From: Wukongibacter sp050859025 | GTDB lineage: Bacteria; Bacillota; Clostridia; Peptostreptococcales; Caminicellaceae | Assembly (NCBI RefSeq): GCF_050859025.1 | Contig: NZ_CP138200.1 | Span: 1,984,001 to 2,048,000 of the forward strand | Direction of reading: 5' to 3' | DNA: 64,000 nt | Shown: in pieces, positions 1 through 9,647 of the stretch | Numbering within the stretch: the stretch's first letter is position 1 | Layout of the letters: every line of letters begins with the position of its first letter | Made by a program: the position numbers and the translations under genes | The notes under the pieces: model-generated | Seen by the model: the letters and a program-made list of their open reading frames with translations, nothing else | What the model was told of the DNA's origin: nothing | Database searches by the model: none

Positions 1-1
1 G

Positions 2-835
2 GAAAGAGGAGAAGTATTTCCAGTTCAAGGAACAAGCTTTAGTTCTCCTATGTTTTCTGCAATGTTAGCCTTAGTTCAACAATTTTTTAAGGAAAAAGCA
101 GGAAGAACTCTATATCAGAGTGAAATATATATATTTATTCAAGATCATTGTCTAGATTTAGGAGAGATTGGATTTGATGAGTATCATGGCTATGGGTTAT
201 TTATTTTACCAGACCCAAAGGAGATAGACGTAAATAAATATCTAAAGAAAGAAGGAGACAAAGAAGTGAGTGAAATCATTAAGGATTTAAATAGACTACA
301 TCCCTACGTAAAGAAATTAGCTGAAGAAGTAATAAGAAAAAGTAAAGAGAATGGTATCGAAATAATAGTTACTGAGACATTTAGAAGTAATGAAAGACAA
401 CAGCAGTTATATAATCAAGGTAGAATTACACCGGGAAATATCGTTACCAATGCAAAGCCTGGAAATTCAATTCATAATTATGGCCTTGCATTTGATATTG
501 TGCCAGTTGAAAATGGGAAGGCATTATGGGAGAGGTATGATCTGTTTAAAAAAGTTGGAGAAATCGGGGTTTCCCTAGGATTGGAATGGGGAGGCAATTG
601 GAGGAGCTTTAAAGATTATCCGCATTTTCAATGGATGGGAGGGTTGTCATTGGTAGATTTAAAAGCTGGAAAGATGCCATTAGAACCAAATCCTGAGGTA
701 TCTGAATGGGCTAAAGAAGCTCAAAAATGGATTATTAATGAAGGAATTTCGGATGGTACGGATCCAAAGGGGGAAGTTACTAGAGAACAGTTCTGGACAA
801 TGCTGTACAGATATCATAAAAAGTACAGCAAGTAG
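2..835 (+). CDS. Partial subtilase / VanY-type peptidase fusion with SLH-like tail
   Basis: The frame is open to the left edge, so the true start lies outside the window; the ATG at 50 is internal. The first residues contain GTSFSSPMFSA, the subtilisin (S8) serine motif GTSxxxP, followed by a GYG segment typical of the subtilase C-terminus (to about residue 78). Next is an M15/VanY-type domain with SIHNYGLAFDIVP and a late His (PHFQW), as in L-Ala-D-Glu or D-Ala-D-Ala phage peptidases, then one SLH-like repeat (VSEWAKEAQKW...DGTDP...TREQF). Such tails are common on clostridial phage endolysins. It is probably a lysis protein of an element to the left. Domain calls are from motifs, so function is inferred. 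Confidence 0.85.
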   Translation, partial: ERGEVFPVQGTSFSSPMFSAMLALVQQFFKEKAGRTLYQSEIYIFIQDHCLDLGEIGFDEYHGYGLFILPDPKEIDVNKYLKKEGDKEVSEIIKDLNRLHPYVKKLAEEVIRKSKENGIEIIVTETFRSNERQQQLYNQGRITPGNIVTNAKPGNSIHNYGLAFDIVPVENGKALWERYDLFKKVGEIGVSLGLEWGGNWRSFKDYPHFQWMGGLSLVDLKAGKMPLEPNPEVSEWAKEAQKWIINEGISDGTDPKGEVTREQFWTMLYRYHKKYSK

Positions 836-867
836 ATGGAACTAAATAAATTTAGTCAGACTGATGA

Positions 868-970
868 CAAACCTGAATTTCTTCGTTGTCGCTTCAATCA
901 AGAACCCTTACGTATGTCTATATACGCTGCGGTCTCTTGCTTTCAGCACGCCTCGAAATTCAGATTTCTC
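868..970. repeat. Nested inverted-repeat element, possible structured repeat
   Basis: The outer arms AAACCTGAATTTC and GAAATTCAGATTT are complementary with one mismatch. Inside are CAAGAACC/GGTCTCTTG and CGTAT/ATACG arms. The inside is richer in GC than its surroundings. It could form a hairpin of about 100 nt between the endolysin gene and its terminator. A 60-codon frame crossing it has no ribosome binding site and I do not call it a gene. Confidence 0.45.
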
Positions 971-1008
971 AACAGTCTATCATTTTGTTGACTTTGTCAA
1001 CAACCTGA

Positions 1009-1034
1009 AAGATCAGGAAAATCTGATCTTTTTT
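1009..1034 (+). terminator. Intrinsic terminator
   Basis: An 8-bp stem AAGATCAG/CTGATCTT with a short loop is followed by six T. It ends the transcript of the endolysin-like gene. Confidence 0.8.
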
Positions 1035-1150
1035 GTATTGATATAATAGTCTTAGACTATTATATTATAGGTTAATAATATTTTAAATCTATAATTATGT
1101 ATGATAATATAAAACTAGCTAATAGTAATTATAAAAGGAGGTTGATTAAT

Positions 1151-2083
1151 TTGAATACTAAATTGACTGAATTATTAAATATTAAATATCCAATTATTCA
1201 AGGTGCTATGGCTTGGATTTCGGAGTCGAATTTGGTTAGTGCTGTTGCCAATGCAGGAGCAACAGGAGTTATAGCTTGTGGTGGTAGAAGTTTAGAATGG
1301 ATAAAGACAGAGATAAGAAGGACAAAGGAGCTAACTGATAAGCCTTTTGGGGTAAATATTATGCTCATGGACCAAAACAAAGATGCTATAGTAGATGCAG
1401 TATGCAAAGAAAAGGTTAATTTTGTAACTCTTGGGGCTGGAAACCCTCTACCATATTTTGAAAAATTCCATAAGGCAGGAATAAAAACAATTCCGGTAGT
1501 TCCTAATACAAAGCTTGCAAAAAGGGTAGAAGAAGCTGGTGCAGACGCTGTAATTATTGAAGGTATGGAAGCTGGTGGACATATTGGAAAGTTAACAACT
1601 ATGGCACTAATGACAAATGTTATCCCTCAGATTTCTATACCAGTGATACCAGCTGGTGGAATTGTAGACGGAAGAGGCATTGCAGCGGCCATTGTAATGG
1701 GAGCGCAGGGTGTCCAGATGGAGTCGAGATTTTTATTAGCTGATGAGTGTACACTTCATCCTGAAGCAAAACAGAAAATAATAGAAGCTAAAGATACAGA
1801 TTCAGTTGTTACAGGGTATAGTAGAGGTCATGGTGTTAGAGGACTTAGAAATACATTTACAGATAAATACTTAGAACTTGAAATACAAGGGGCATCTCAG
1901 GAAAGTCTTAACAAGCTTGCTGTTGGAACTAATAGGTTAGCAGCAATTGATGGTGATACAGAAAATGGCCTAGTACAGGTAGGACAAAGCTTAAATCCTT
2001 TAAATGAAATAAATCCAGCTAAAGCTATAGTACAAGACTTAATAAAAGAAGCGGAATTGGTACTAAATAGAGTCAAATTTTAA
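1151..2083 (+). CDS. fabK: Enoyl-ACP reductase II (FabK), FMN-dependent
   Basis: FabK reduces trans-2-enoyl-ACP in the last step of each fatty acid elongation cycle, using NAD(P)H and FMN in the cytoplasm. The 310-residue product is a nitronate-monooxygenase-type TIM barrel. The FabK segment GMEAGGHIGKLTTMAL at about 138-153, the AGGIVDGRG phosphate loop and MGAQGVQMESRFL are visible. I chose the TTG at 1151 because AGGAGG lies at 1136-1141 with 9 nt spacing; an upstream ATG at 1097 has no ribosome binding site. It stands alone, not in a fab operon. A nitronate monooxygenase is the alternative, but the GGHIGKLTT segment and length favour FabK. Confidence 0.88.
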   Translation: MNTKLTELLNIKYPIIQGAMAWISESNLVSAVANAGATGVIACGGRSLEWIKTEIRRTKELTDKPFGVNIMLMDQNKDAIVDAVCKEKVNFVTLGAGNPLPYFEKFHKAGIKTIPVVPNTKLAKRVEEAGADAVIIEGMEAGGHIGKLTTMALMTNVIPQISIPVIPAGGIVDGRGIAAAIVMGAQGVQMESRFLLADECTLHPEAKQKIIEAKDTDSVVTGYSRGHGVRGLRNTFTDKYLELEIQGASQESLNKLAVGTNRLAAIDGDTENGLVQVGQSLNPLNEINPAKAIVQDLIKEAELVLNRVKF

Positions 2084-2207
2084 AATATAAGATTTGAGAC
2101 AATCTAATAGAAGGATCGGTGATACAAAATAATCTCATGATTTCTCTATTTGGTGAGGTTTCTAATTTCATACTGATTTTACATCTAGTTATGAGTTGTA
2201 AAAGTTG

Positions 2208-2312
2208 TATAGAGATTCCAGTCAAAACTTTGATTTATACATATCAAAAATCCCCATAAACATCAAATATTTTGATATGTATAAATTAAGATTTACTTGG
2301 AACTCTGTATAG
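2208..2312. repeat. Palindromic intergenic repeat, copy A
   Basis: The ends TATAGAGATTCCAG and GGAACTCTGTATA are inverted, and the complementarity continues inward for over 40 nt with few mismatches to ACATATCAAAA. The centre is asymmetric. It belongs to the same family as the copies at 2681, 10245, 13040, 24209 and 25532. Confidence 0.8.
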
Positions 2313-2330
2313 ATAAAAACAATATAAATT

Positions 2331-2376
2331 AAAAGGAATCCTAAGATATCTTAAAAATAGATATAGGATTCCTTTT
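2331..2376. terminator. Bidirectional terminator between fabK and glutaredoxin gene
   Basis: A 13-bp perfect stem AAAAGGAATCCTA/TAGGATTCCTTTT lies between two convergent genes, with T-runs in both directions. Confidence 0.8.
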
Positions 2377-2396
2377 GCTTTTATAATATTTTATAG

Positions 2397-2654
2397 TTAT
2401 TTTAAGAAAATAGTATCAAATTCACCATTTCTATGCAAGTTTACAATGTCATCACAGCCTCCGATGAATTTATTATTCACGAAAACCTGAGGAACTGTAG
2501 AGCAATTAGTCTTTTTCTTTAATTCCTTTAATCTTTCTCTTTCGTTTGTGATATCTATTTCTTTAAAGTCTACCCCTTTATTATTTAACAACCTTTTAGC
2601 CCTGATACAATATGGGCAGGTGTCGAATGTATATATAACAACTTCCTTTTTCAT
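2397..2654 (-). CDS. Glutaredoxin (GrxC-like)
   Basis: This small thiol-disulfide oxidoreductase of 85 residues has a thioredoxin fold. The redox motif CPYC is at residues 13-16 (FDTCPYCIRA). TVPQVFVNNKFIGGCDD holds the cis-Pro loop and GG-binding segment of the family. It should reduce protein or small-molecule disulfides in the cytoplasm, with glutathione or an alternative electron donor; anaerobes often use NrdH-like partners, which cannot be told from the sequence. The start follows an AGGAGG-like site read on the minus strand (cctcct at 2661-2666). It is transcribed alone, with palindromic repeat copy B just upstream. Confidence 0.9.
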   Translation of the reverse strand: MKKEVVIYTFDTCPYCIRAKRLLNNKGVDFKEIDITNERERLKELKKKTNCSTVPQVFVNNKFIGGCDDIVNLHRNGEFDTIFLK

Positions 2655-2680
2655 AAAATACCTCCTATAATTTTTCTATC

Positions 2681-2783
2681 TATGAAGAGTTACTATTGAA
2701 ACTTAATTTATGCATATCAAGATATCCTATGCTTATGGGGGATTTTTGATATATATAATTAAAGTTCTAATTTGAATCTCTAC
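2681..2783. repeat. Palindromic intergenic repeat, copy B
   Basis: A diverged copy of the ~104-bp family. The core arms ATTTATGCATATCAAGATAT and ATTTTTGATATATATAATT face each other, and the end GAATCTCTA is conserved. It lies upstream of the glutaredoxin gene. Confidence 0.65.
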
Positions 2784-2842
2784 ATTATTAATTCTACCCC
2801 AATATTTATATATTAAAAACATAATATCATAGAATAGTTTAA

Positions 2843-4918
2843 TTAATAAGTATAGGAGTTGGATTGCGCTAATAAGTTATTTTTAGAATCAAATAGTTTA
2901 ATTTGAAGCTTTGAACCTGATTTTAAGATGTCTTTTCCTAGATGAATCTCATTTTTGTTTAGATATTTATATGTACAAGGAGTGTTATCAATGAATAATA
3001 GGGCTTTAGGATAAAAATTATCGCCTCTAATTATAGTATTATTTTCTTGGATAATTACATTCTCTATAGATATCTTATTCAGATTTGAATTATATTTTGG
3101 ATTTTCTTCCACTATCCATTTTTTATAATTATTTTCAAAAATCTTATCCTCATATAAAATATTTTGCTGAACCTGTAGATAATCATTATTATAGGTTATA
3201 TACTTTTCACTATTTGACTCAATTATATTTTCTTGCTTATCTATGGCATAGGTTCTGCTAATTACAGGAATTTGTTTTGAAAAGCTTTGTAGAAACTTAA
3301 AATAGTTAGGCATATCTAATTCAGCATATTCCAATAGATATGGACCCATAAACGATGTATTTATTAGACCGATGTCCTTGGATGTAGCTTTGTAATTTGA
3401 CCATAATATAAAGGGAACAGAGGTTAAGCTAATCGTATTTTTATGATTAGTATTATTTTCTAGAATAAATCCAGTTTCTTTATAAACTCCATAGTTTTTT
3501 CCTAGAACTGGGAGATGATCGCCGAAAAATAAAACTATGGTTGGTTCAGAAAGTTTGTTGCAATAATCCGTTAGTCGTCCCAGGGCTTTATCTGCATCAT
3601 ATACACCTTGAGTATATGTCTGTAATATCTGAATCGATTCAGAGCTAACCTTTGAGGAGATTTCTATGTCCTTAGTATGTCCCTTATATCTATTATCGTC
3701 AAAGGGGCCGTGATTTTGCATTGTCACTGCAAATATAAAAGTAGGATCATTCGAGGCTTCCATTTCTTTTATAATTAGGTCGGTGACATAATCATCAGAA
3801 ACAAAGAAGCCCTTATATTTTGGGGCAGTAAGGTATTCTTCACTTATGTATTCATCAAATCCCATGTGCCTATAGACTTCGCTGCGGTTCCAATACCAAT
3901 TTTTAAAGGGGTGTATAGCTTTACAGGTATATCCTTGATTTTTCAAGATACTAGGTAAAGCAATTATAGGTTCCTTTATCTCGTTAGGATAAACCATATA
4001 TCCAGGATTAAAAAAATGAACGGAATTACCTGTAAGTAATTCAAACTCTGTATTGGCTGTCCCGCCACCAAAGGTTGGAGATTCCAAATGGCCATAGAGA
4101 CTTGTCTGCTTCAGCTTGTTAATATTCGGAGTAGGAGAATTGCTAAAGATTACCTTTTTCATTACACTTGGGTCCCAAAAGGCTTCACTCATAATGACAA
4201 TTATATTGGGCTTTAATCCATTACCTTTAAAATCATCTATTTTGTCTTCTGTTAAGGTTGTAATATCATTTATTATATATTCTAAGGATATATTTATCGG
4301 CTTAGTATTGATATTTGATACAAAGTAATAGATAGAGCCATTTTGATTGTAGTTAATACTATCTTTCCCCAAATAGGTCTTATTAAAGAAGCCTATGTTT
4401 ATAAAGCCAACCAGAAGAAGTGTAGAAACTATAAAAGAAATAAATCTATTCTTAGCATTAAACCTGAATATAGGTAGACTTGTAATGAGTAAAGTTATAA
4501 ATGCTATGCTTATTATTGACAAAATTATTAAAATGTTAAATTTAGAGGTTATTACAAACTTTACAATAGCAAAAACCTCATGGTTTAAGTAGAGATCATT
4601 AGGAATAAGAGGAACTCCTCTAAAGTCAAACTTTACACGATTTACAACAGAAAAAATTATTATTAAGATACTAGTAATTAAGGTGCCTATACGATAACTG
4701 TTAAATATAGAAGCCAATATAAAAATAATAGATGAAACTATAAGAAAACTTGCTAGGAATGAAATTGGATTAGAAAATAGCCAAGTGAAGGTTTTGATTA
4801 TGCTGCCTCTAAAAATATATTCAGAAGCTAAAGACAGTAATAGTGAAGATAAAAGCATTAAGATATATTGGAAGCTGCTGTATGATGGAATATTTTTGAT
4901 TGTTCTTAACTGTAACAT
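2843..4918 (-). CDS. LTA synthase family sulfatase-fold transferase
   Basis: The 691-residue protein has about five N-terminal membrane segments (between 15 and 175) and an extracellular alkaline-phosphatase/sulfatase domain (about 238-530). That domain shows PNIIVIMSEAFWD (metal site), GGGTANTEFELLTG with the expected nucleophile Thr near 287, and FFGDHLPVLG. LTA synthases move glycerol phosphate from phosphatidylglycerol onto a polymer at the outer membrane face. The part after about 600 is beta-rich and looks like an IPT/TIG-type domain, which is not part of a minimal LtaS. Its substrate here is not proven; a phosphoglycerol transferase for another glycan is possible. It is monocistronic and divergent from the GGDEF-EAL gene. 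Confidence 0.85.
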   Translation of the reverse strand: MLQLRTIKNIPSYSSFQYILMLLSSLLLSLASEYIFRGSIIKTFTWLFSNPISFLASFLIVSSIIFILASIFNSYRIGTLITSILIIIFSVVNRVKFDFRGVPLIPNDLYLNHEVFAIVKFVITSKFNILIILSIISIAFITLLITSLPIFRFNAKNRFISFIVSTLLLVGFINIGFFNKTYLGKDSINYNQNGSIYYFVSNINTKPINISLEYIINDITTLTEDKIDDFKGNGLKPNIIVIMSEAFWDPSVMKKVIFSNSPTPNINKLKQTSLYGHLESPTFGGGTANTEFELLTGNSVHFFNPGYMVYPNEIKEPIIALPSILKNQGYTCKAIHPFKNWYWNRSEVYRHMGFDEYISEEYLTAPKYKGFFVSDDYVTDLIIKEMEASNDPTFIFAVTMQNHGPFDDNRYKGHTKDIEISSKVSSESIQILQTYTQGVYDADKALGRLTDYCNKLSEPTIVLFFGDHLPVLGKNYGVYKETGFILENNTNHKNTISLTSVPFILWSNYKATSKDIGLINTSFMGPYLLEYAELDMPNYFKFLQSFSKQIPVISRTYAIDKQENIIESNSEKYITYNNDYLQVQQNILYEDKIFENNYKKWIVEENPKYNSNLNKISIENVIIQENNTIIRGDNFYPKALLFIDNTPCTYKYLNKNEIHLGKDILKSGSKLQIKLFDSKNNLLAQSNSYTY

Positions 4919-5288
4919 AGATTCTCACCCATTTCCCTTTCTACTTTTTATAGTTGATAAGTCTTATAGACATAGAATAACAACTTGTACTTAATTTGAA
5001 TTTTGTTCAGCAATATCATTTATCGGTATAATAGCTATATAAAGTATATGCTAAATAGCTTCAAGAAATTTCAGTTTTATTTATATAAAATGTTATTTCT
5101 AGATATTCAAAGCTGACTTCAAAATGACCCAATAGCTTTTTTAAAAGAATCACAGTATTTGCAATGGATTTATGATACCTATACGGTTGGATTTGATGAA
5201 TTATTTTAGGATATAATTTTATTGGAAATAGTGATTAGGAAATATAAAGTCTTTATATATTTATTTTTTATTTGGCATCTAAAATATT

Positions 5289-5317
5289 TTGGACATATCA
5301 GAAAAATGTCATAAAAT
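5289..5317 (+). promoter_or_regulatory. Sigma-A type promoter for the GGDEF-EAL gene
   Basis: TTGGAC and TAAAAT are separated by 17 nt. A GACAT/ATGTC inverted repeat overlaps the spacer. TTGTCGAA at 5346-5353 matches the Spo0A box core and would lie just downstream of the transcription start. Confidence 0.6.
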
Positions 5318-5423
5318 CATATAAAATAAAGGAACATGGGAAAAGTTGTCGAAATTATAAAAATAGATTTATATAGCTGAAAGATTGAACATACAAAAGG
5401 TTCTTGGGTGGTGATTATATATA

Positions 5424-8400
5424 ATGTTTACAAAAATCTATAAAAATGATTATTGTAAAGCGCATAAAAATATTCTATTGAAAATTCTAGTAGTAGCAAT
5501 AGTTTTTGTTAGTTCTCAAATATTGTTATATAGGAGTCAAGTACTTGAGGTGGAAAAGGAGATTAATTCTATTGGAAATAAATTAGTAGATGAACTAGAG
5601 CAAAATATAGATAATAACTCTGAGGTATTAAGCTCTCTTGCTTATAACTTTTATATAGATAACAGTATTACGGAAGGAAAATTTAATCGCCTGTCCTATT
5701 TTTATACCGAAAAATATCCTGATATATTGTATCTGCAGCATAAGAATAAAGAAACAGTAACTGATATGGTATATCCTCTCAAAGGAAATGAAAGAACACT
5801 AGGAAAATCATTAAAAGATAGACCCGAAGCAAAGAATGCAGTCAATGAGGCTATACAAAAAAGAAAAGTTACTATAAATGCCCCCTATGAACTAAAATTT
5901 TTAAATTACAAAACCTTAGGAATAGTTATGCGATATCCTATTTTTCGCAATAATGAATTTGACGGTTTTTTTGTTGCTGTAATAGACGTAAATGAGCTTT
6001 TAAAAAATATTATAAATGAAGAAATTAGTAATAAATATGATATATCAATATATGATTCAACAGGTAAGGAATTTTATAAAATTGGAAAGGGGCTAAGAGG
6101 ATATCTATATGAGGATAGAGTAAAAATTGAAGATAATTACTGGTCAATAGCCCTTGGATTACGTTCTAACTATAAATTAAAAATAATGCTTTATGTTATC
6201 CTTTGGAGCCTGTTGGGCGGTGGAATACTTATAGTTCTATTTTATATGGAGCATAAGATTTTAATAAAAAATAGAAATATAAAAGACTTAACAATTCTAC
6301 AGGGTGAACTAAGAAATGAGATTGAAAATAGAAAAATTATAGAAGAGGATTTATCTAAATTAGCTGCAATAATTGAGTCATCAAGTGATGCTATTTTGGG
6401 ATTAGATTTGAAGAGAGATATAATAACGTGGAATGCTGGAGCAGAAAAAATTTACGGATATAAGGGAAAAGATATTAAAGAAAAAAATGTTTCCCTGCTT
6501 ATTCCCGAGAATAAGTTAACTGAAATCCTTGAGATTTTTGATAAAGTAAAATGCGGCGAAACCGTTAACTATTTTGAAACAGAGAGAATTCGCAAGGATA
6601 AAGAAGAAATTTATGTATCTACCACCATATCTCCTATAAGGGATAGAAATGATAATATAATTGGGTTTTCGGAGATAACGAAGGATATAACTGAGCATAA
6701 AATAATGGAACAGGATTTACATGATAGTTATGAAGAGCTTTCTGCTGTATATCAACAGCTTACTGCTACAGAAGAGGAGCTAAGAGCACAATTTGATGAG
6801 CTACAGATAAATGGTGAACTACTTAGAAAAAGTGAACAAAGATATGAATTAGTTATTTCTGCTTCTTTAGATGGTATATATGATTGGGATGTAAAGAATA
6901 ATGAAATATACTACTCAAGAAGCTGGAAGCATATGATGGATTATGGTGAGGATGAGGAAATCTCGAATTTTTATGAGTCCTGGAAGAATCGTATACATAT
7001 TGAAGATAGAGAAATGGTATTGAATGAGATTAATAGATATCTTAATAAAGAAATAGATAGGTTTATGGTCGAGTATCGTTTTAGAAAAAAAAATGGAGAA
7101 TATATATGGATACTTGATAATGGAATGGCTGTTTGGGATGAGGAGGAAACACCAATTCGTATGGCAGGAACCCTAAAAAACATAGATGATCGTAAGAGAT
7201 GGGAAGAAAAAATTTACAGTATGGCCTATTATGATCCCTTGACTAATTTACCTAATAGAATTTTATTTGAGGAAAAATTGAACTATGCATTAAAGGCTTC
7301 TAAGGAAAACCTCAAGAAGGGTGCTGTATTCTTTATCGATTTAGATAATTTTAAGAATATCAATGATACATTAGGTCATGAATTTGGAGACAATTTGATT
7401 GTTAAGGTAGGAGATGAGTTACAATCCTGTATAGGGAATCAAGGAATTGTAACAAGATTTGGTGGAGACGAATTTTTAATTTTACAATCAGAAATAAGTT
7501 CTTCTAAAGATGCCACTGATCTAGCTAACAAAATACTGAACATATTCAATAAACCCTGGATAGTAGAGGAACATCAATTGTATACTACAGCAAGTATTGG
7601 AATTGCAGTTTTTCCTGAAGATGGAGTAGATGTAAATGAGATACTTAAAAATGCTGATACAGCAATGTATAAAGCTAAGGGATCAGGAAAGAACAAGTTT
7701 CAATTTTTTCAAAGACTCATGTCTTTTGAGTTATTAAGAAAAACTAAGATTGGCAATGCATTAAGAGATGCGTTAAAAAATAATGAGTTTGAACTTTATT
7801 ACCAACCCGTATTGGACTTAAGAACTGGCCAAATAGGTAGTTTCGAAGCTCTACTTAGATGGATTCACCCTGAGTGGGGTTTTGTCCCGCCAAATGAGTT
7901 TATTCCCATAGCTGAAGAAACAGGTCTTATAATTCCTATTGGGGAATGGGTATTAAAAACAGCATGTAGACAAAACAAGATGTGGAAGGAAAAGGGTTAC
8001 AAATATAATTCTATTGCGGTAAATGTATCAGCGGTACAGCTCCAGCAAAGGAACTTTTTGAGGAATATTAAAGAACTATTGGAGGAGTACAATTTAGAGC
8101 CACAGTTTCTTGAGCTTGAGATTACAGAAAGTGTGCTTATGAAATATATTGATTGGAATATACAAACTCTGAATGGATTGAAAAATATGGGAGTGAAGAT
8201 TGCTATTGATGATTTTGGAACAGGGTACTCTTCTTTAAATTACTTAAAAAGGCTGCCTATTGATTCAATAAAAATTGATAAATCTTTTATAGATGGAATT
8301 TGTATGAGTTACAACGAAGAATCAATAGTTGAAGGAATCATTTTACTGGGTCATAAAATGCAGCTTGAAGTTGTTGCAGAAGGAGTAGAAGTAAAGGAAC

Positions 8401-8519
8401 AATTAGAAATTTTAGGAGAAAAAAAATGTGACAAAATACAGGGATATTATATTAGTAAGCCGTATCCGGCAGAAGAGATTGAAAAGAACATAAAAAATAG
8501 ATATTATGATTTCTCTTAA
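5424..8519 (+). CDS. Membrane sensor with PAS-PAS-GGDEF-EAL (c-di-GMP turnover)
   Basis: The 1031-residue protein has a membrane segment at about 16-36, an external Cache/CHASE-like sensor region to about 250, a second membrane segment at about 252-275, a coiled coil, PAS domains near 305-430 and 470-595, then GGDEF and EAL domains. RFGGDEF (near 679) is intact, so cyclase activity is possible; the RxxD inhibitory site before it is absent. EALLRW (near 807), NVSAVQL, DDFGTGYSSL and VVAEGVE are intact, so phosphodiesterase activity is likely. Which activity dominates cannot be read from sequence. The ATG at 5424 follows GGTGGTGAT. The gene is alone and has a Spo0A-like box in its leader. Confidence 0.93.
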   Translation: MFTKIYKNDYCKAHKNILLKILVVAIVFVSSQILLYRSQVLEVEKEINSIGNKLVDELEQNIDNNSEVLSSLAYNFYIDNSITEGKFNRLSYFYTEKYPDILYLQHKNKETVTDMVYPLKGNERTLGKSLKDRPEAKNAVNEAIQKRKVTINAPYELKFLNYKTLGIVMRYPIFRNNEFDGFFVAVIDVNELLKNIINEEISNKYDISIYDSTGKEFYKIGKGLRGYLYEDRVKIEDNYWSIALGLRSNYKLKIMLYVILWSLLGGGILIVLFYMEHKILIKNRNIKDLTILQGELRNEIENRKIIEEDLSKLAAIIESSSDAILGLDLKRDIITWNAGAEKIYGYKGKDIKEKNVSLLIPENKLTEILEIFDKVKCGETVNYFETERIRKDKEEIYVSTTISPIRDRNDNIIGFSEITKDITEHKIMEQDLHDSYEELSAVYQQLTATEEELRAQFDELQINGELLRKSEQRYELVISASLDGIYDWDVKNNEIYYSRSWKHMMDYGEDEEISNFYESWKNRIHIEDREMVLNEINRYLNKEIDRFMVEYRFRKKNGEYIWILDNGMAVWDEEETPIRMAGTLKNIDDRKRWEEKIYSMAYYDPLTNLPNRILFEEKLNYALKASKENLKKGAVFFIDLDNFKNINDTLGHEFGDNLIVKVGDELQSCIGNQGIVTRFGGDEFLILQSEISSSKDATDLANKILNIFNKPWIVEEHQLYTTASIGIAVFPEDGVDVNEILKNADTAMYKAKGSGKNKFQFFQRLMSFELLRKTKIGNALRDALKNNEFELYYQPVLDLRTGQIGSFEALLRWIHPEWGFVPPNEFIPIAEETGLIIPIGEWVLKTACRQNKMWKEKGYKYNSIAVNVSAVQLQQRNFLRNIKELLEEYNLEPQFLELEITESVLMKYIDWNIQTLNGLKNMGVKIAIDDFGTGYSSLNYLKRLPIDSIKIDKSFIDGICMSYNEESIVEGIILLGHKMQLEVVAEGVEVKEQLEILGEKKCDKIQGYYISKPYPAEEIEKNIKNRYYDFS

Positions 8520-8792
8520 TAGTATACTGACTAAGGACAGCTCTATGGTGATTATAAAAGTAATAGCTATAGGGTTTTCGGCTATTAAGGCTATTTACTG
8601 GAGAAAAATTTGACCAAGACTAAGGGTTTTGTTATTATTAAGCTTTTATTTGAGTTTAAAATATGTATACTCTAGGTATAATAGTTTTGTATTTGAAGGA
8701 GGATAAATCTGTTCTAAAGAAAGAAATAAATATAGTGATTAAATTATGAAATACTAGAATATAAAAAAGGTATAGAATGGGAGATGAGTTTA

Positions 8793-9635
8793 ATGAGGGA
8801 AGTTCATGTTTCTAGGATTATTGAGACCGTGAAAAAACTTTGTATTGATGCTAATTACTATTTGCCTAAGGACGTCAAAACTAGGCTTGTAGAAGCAAAG
8901 GAAGAAGAAAAATTTTCTGTTGCTCGAAGCATCATTGATATATTAATTGAAAATGCTGATATAGCAGGGGAAGAAAATAGGCCAATGTGTCAGGATACGG
9001 GAATGGCAGTTGTTTTTATTGAAATAGGACAAGATGTTCATGTAGTTGGTGGAGGTCTAGAGGATGCTATTAATGAAGGTGTAAGACAAGGGTATAGGGA
9101 TGGGATCTTGAGAAAATCTGTGGTTGGTGATCCATTGGAAAGAATAAATACAAAGGATAATACTCCTGCTATTATACATTATCAAATAGTAAAGGGTGAT
9201 ACTTTGAAGATTACTGTTGCTCCTAAGGGCTTTGGTAGTGAAAATATGAGTCAACTTAAAATGCTTAAACCGGCAGATGGTTTAAAAGGTGTGAAGGATT
9301 TTGTTCTAAAGGTTGTTAAAGAAGCCGGACCCAATCCCTGTCCCCCAATTATTGTAGGAGTTGGAATTGGAGGAAGTTTTGATAAATCAGCTTTTTTAGC
9401 AAAGAAGGCTTTAATGAGATCAACAGATTTAAGAAATAAAAATACATATTATGCAAAGCTTGAAGAAGAGCTGTTAAAAGAAATTAATGACTTAGGGGTA
9501 GGACCCCAAGGATTTGGAGGAAAAACAACGGCATTAGCAGTAAATATTGAAACCTATGCAACACATATAGCTGGATTACCTGTGGCTGTAAATATAAATT
9601 GTCACGCTACAAGGCATATAGAAGCTTATTTGTAG
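8793..9635 (+). CDS. Fumarate hydratase (class I), alpha subunit
   Basis: With the next gene it forms the oxygen-sensitive [4Fe-4S] fumarase that interconverts fumarate and malate. The three cluster cysteines expected in class I enzymes are visible: CQDTG (near 66), GPNPCPP (near 180) and NCHATRH (near 268). The length of 280 residues fits the separate alpha subunit of two-gene enzymes. I use the ATG at 8793 because GGGAG at 8779-8783 is 9 nt away; the ATG at 8784 is too close. Tartrate dehydratase (TtdA) is the alternative, as the two families cannot be separated by eye. Confidence 0.92.
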   Translation: MREVHVSRIIETVKKLCIDANYYLPKDVKTRLVEAKEEEKFSVARSIIDILIENADIAGEENRPMCQDTGMAVVFIEIGQDVHVVGGGLEDAINEGVRQGYRDGILRKSVVGDPLERINTKDNTPAIIHYQIVKGDTLKITVAPKGFGSENMSQLKMLKPADGLKGVKDFVLKVVKEAGPNPCPPIIVGVGIGGSFDKSAFLAKKALMRSTDLRNKNTYYAKLEEELLKEINDLGVGPQGFGGKTTALAVNIETYATHIAGLPVAVNINCHATRHIEAYL

Positions 9636-9647
9636 GAGGAGGAAACT

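Noticed and set aside
864..1046. A 60-codon plus-strand frame across the nested hairpin element
   Set aside because: It has no ribosome binding site, and the sequence is explained by the inverted-repeat structure and terminator.
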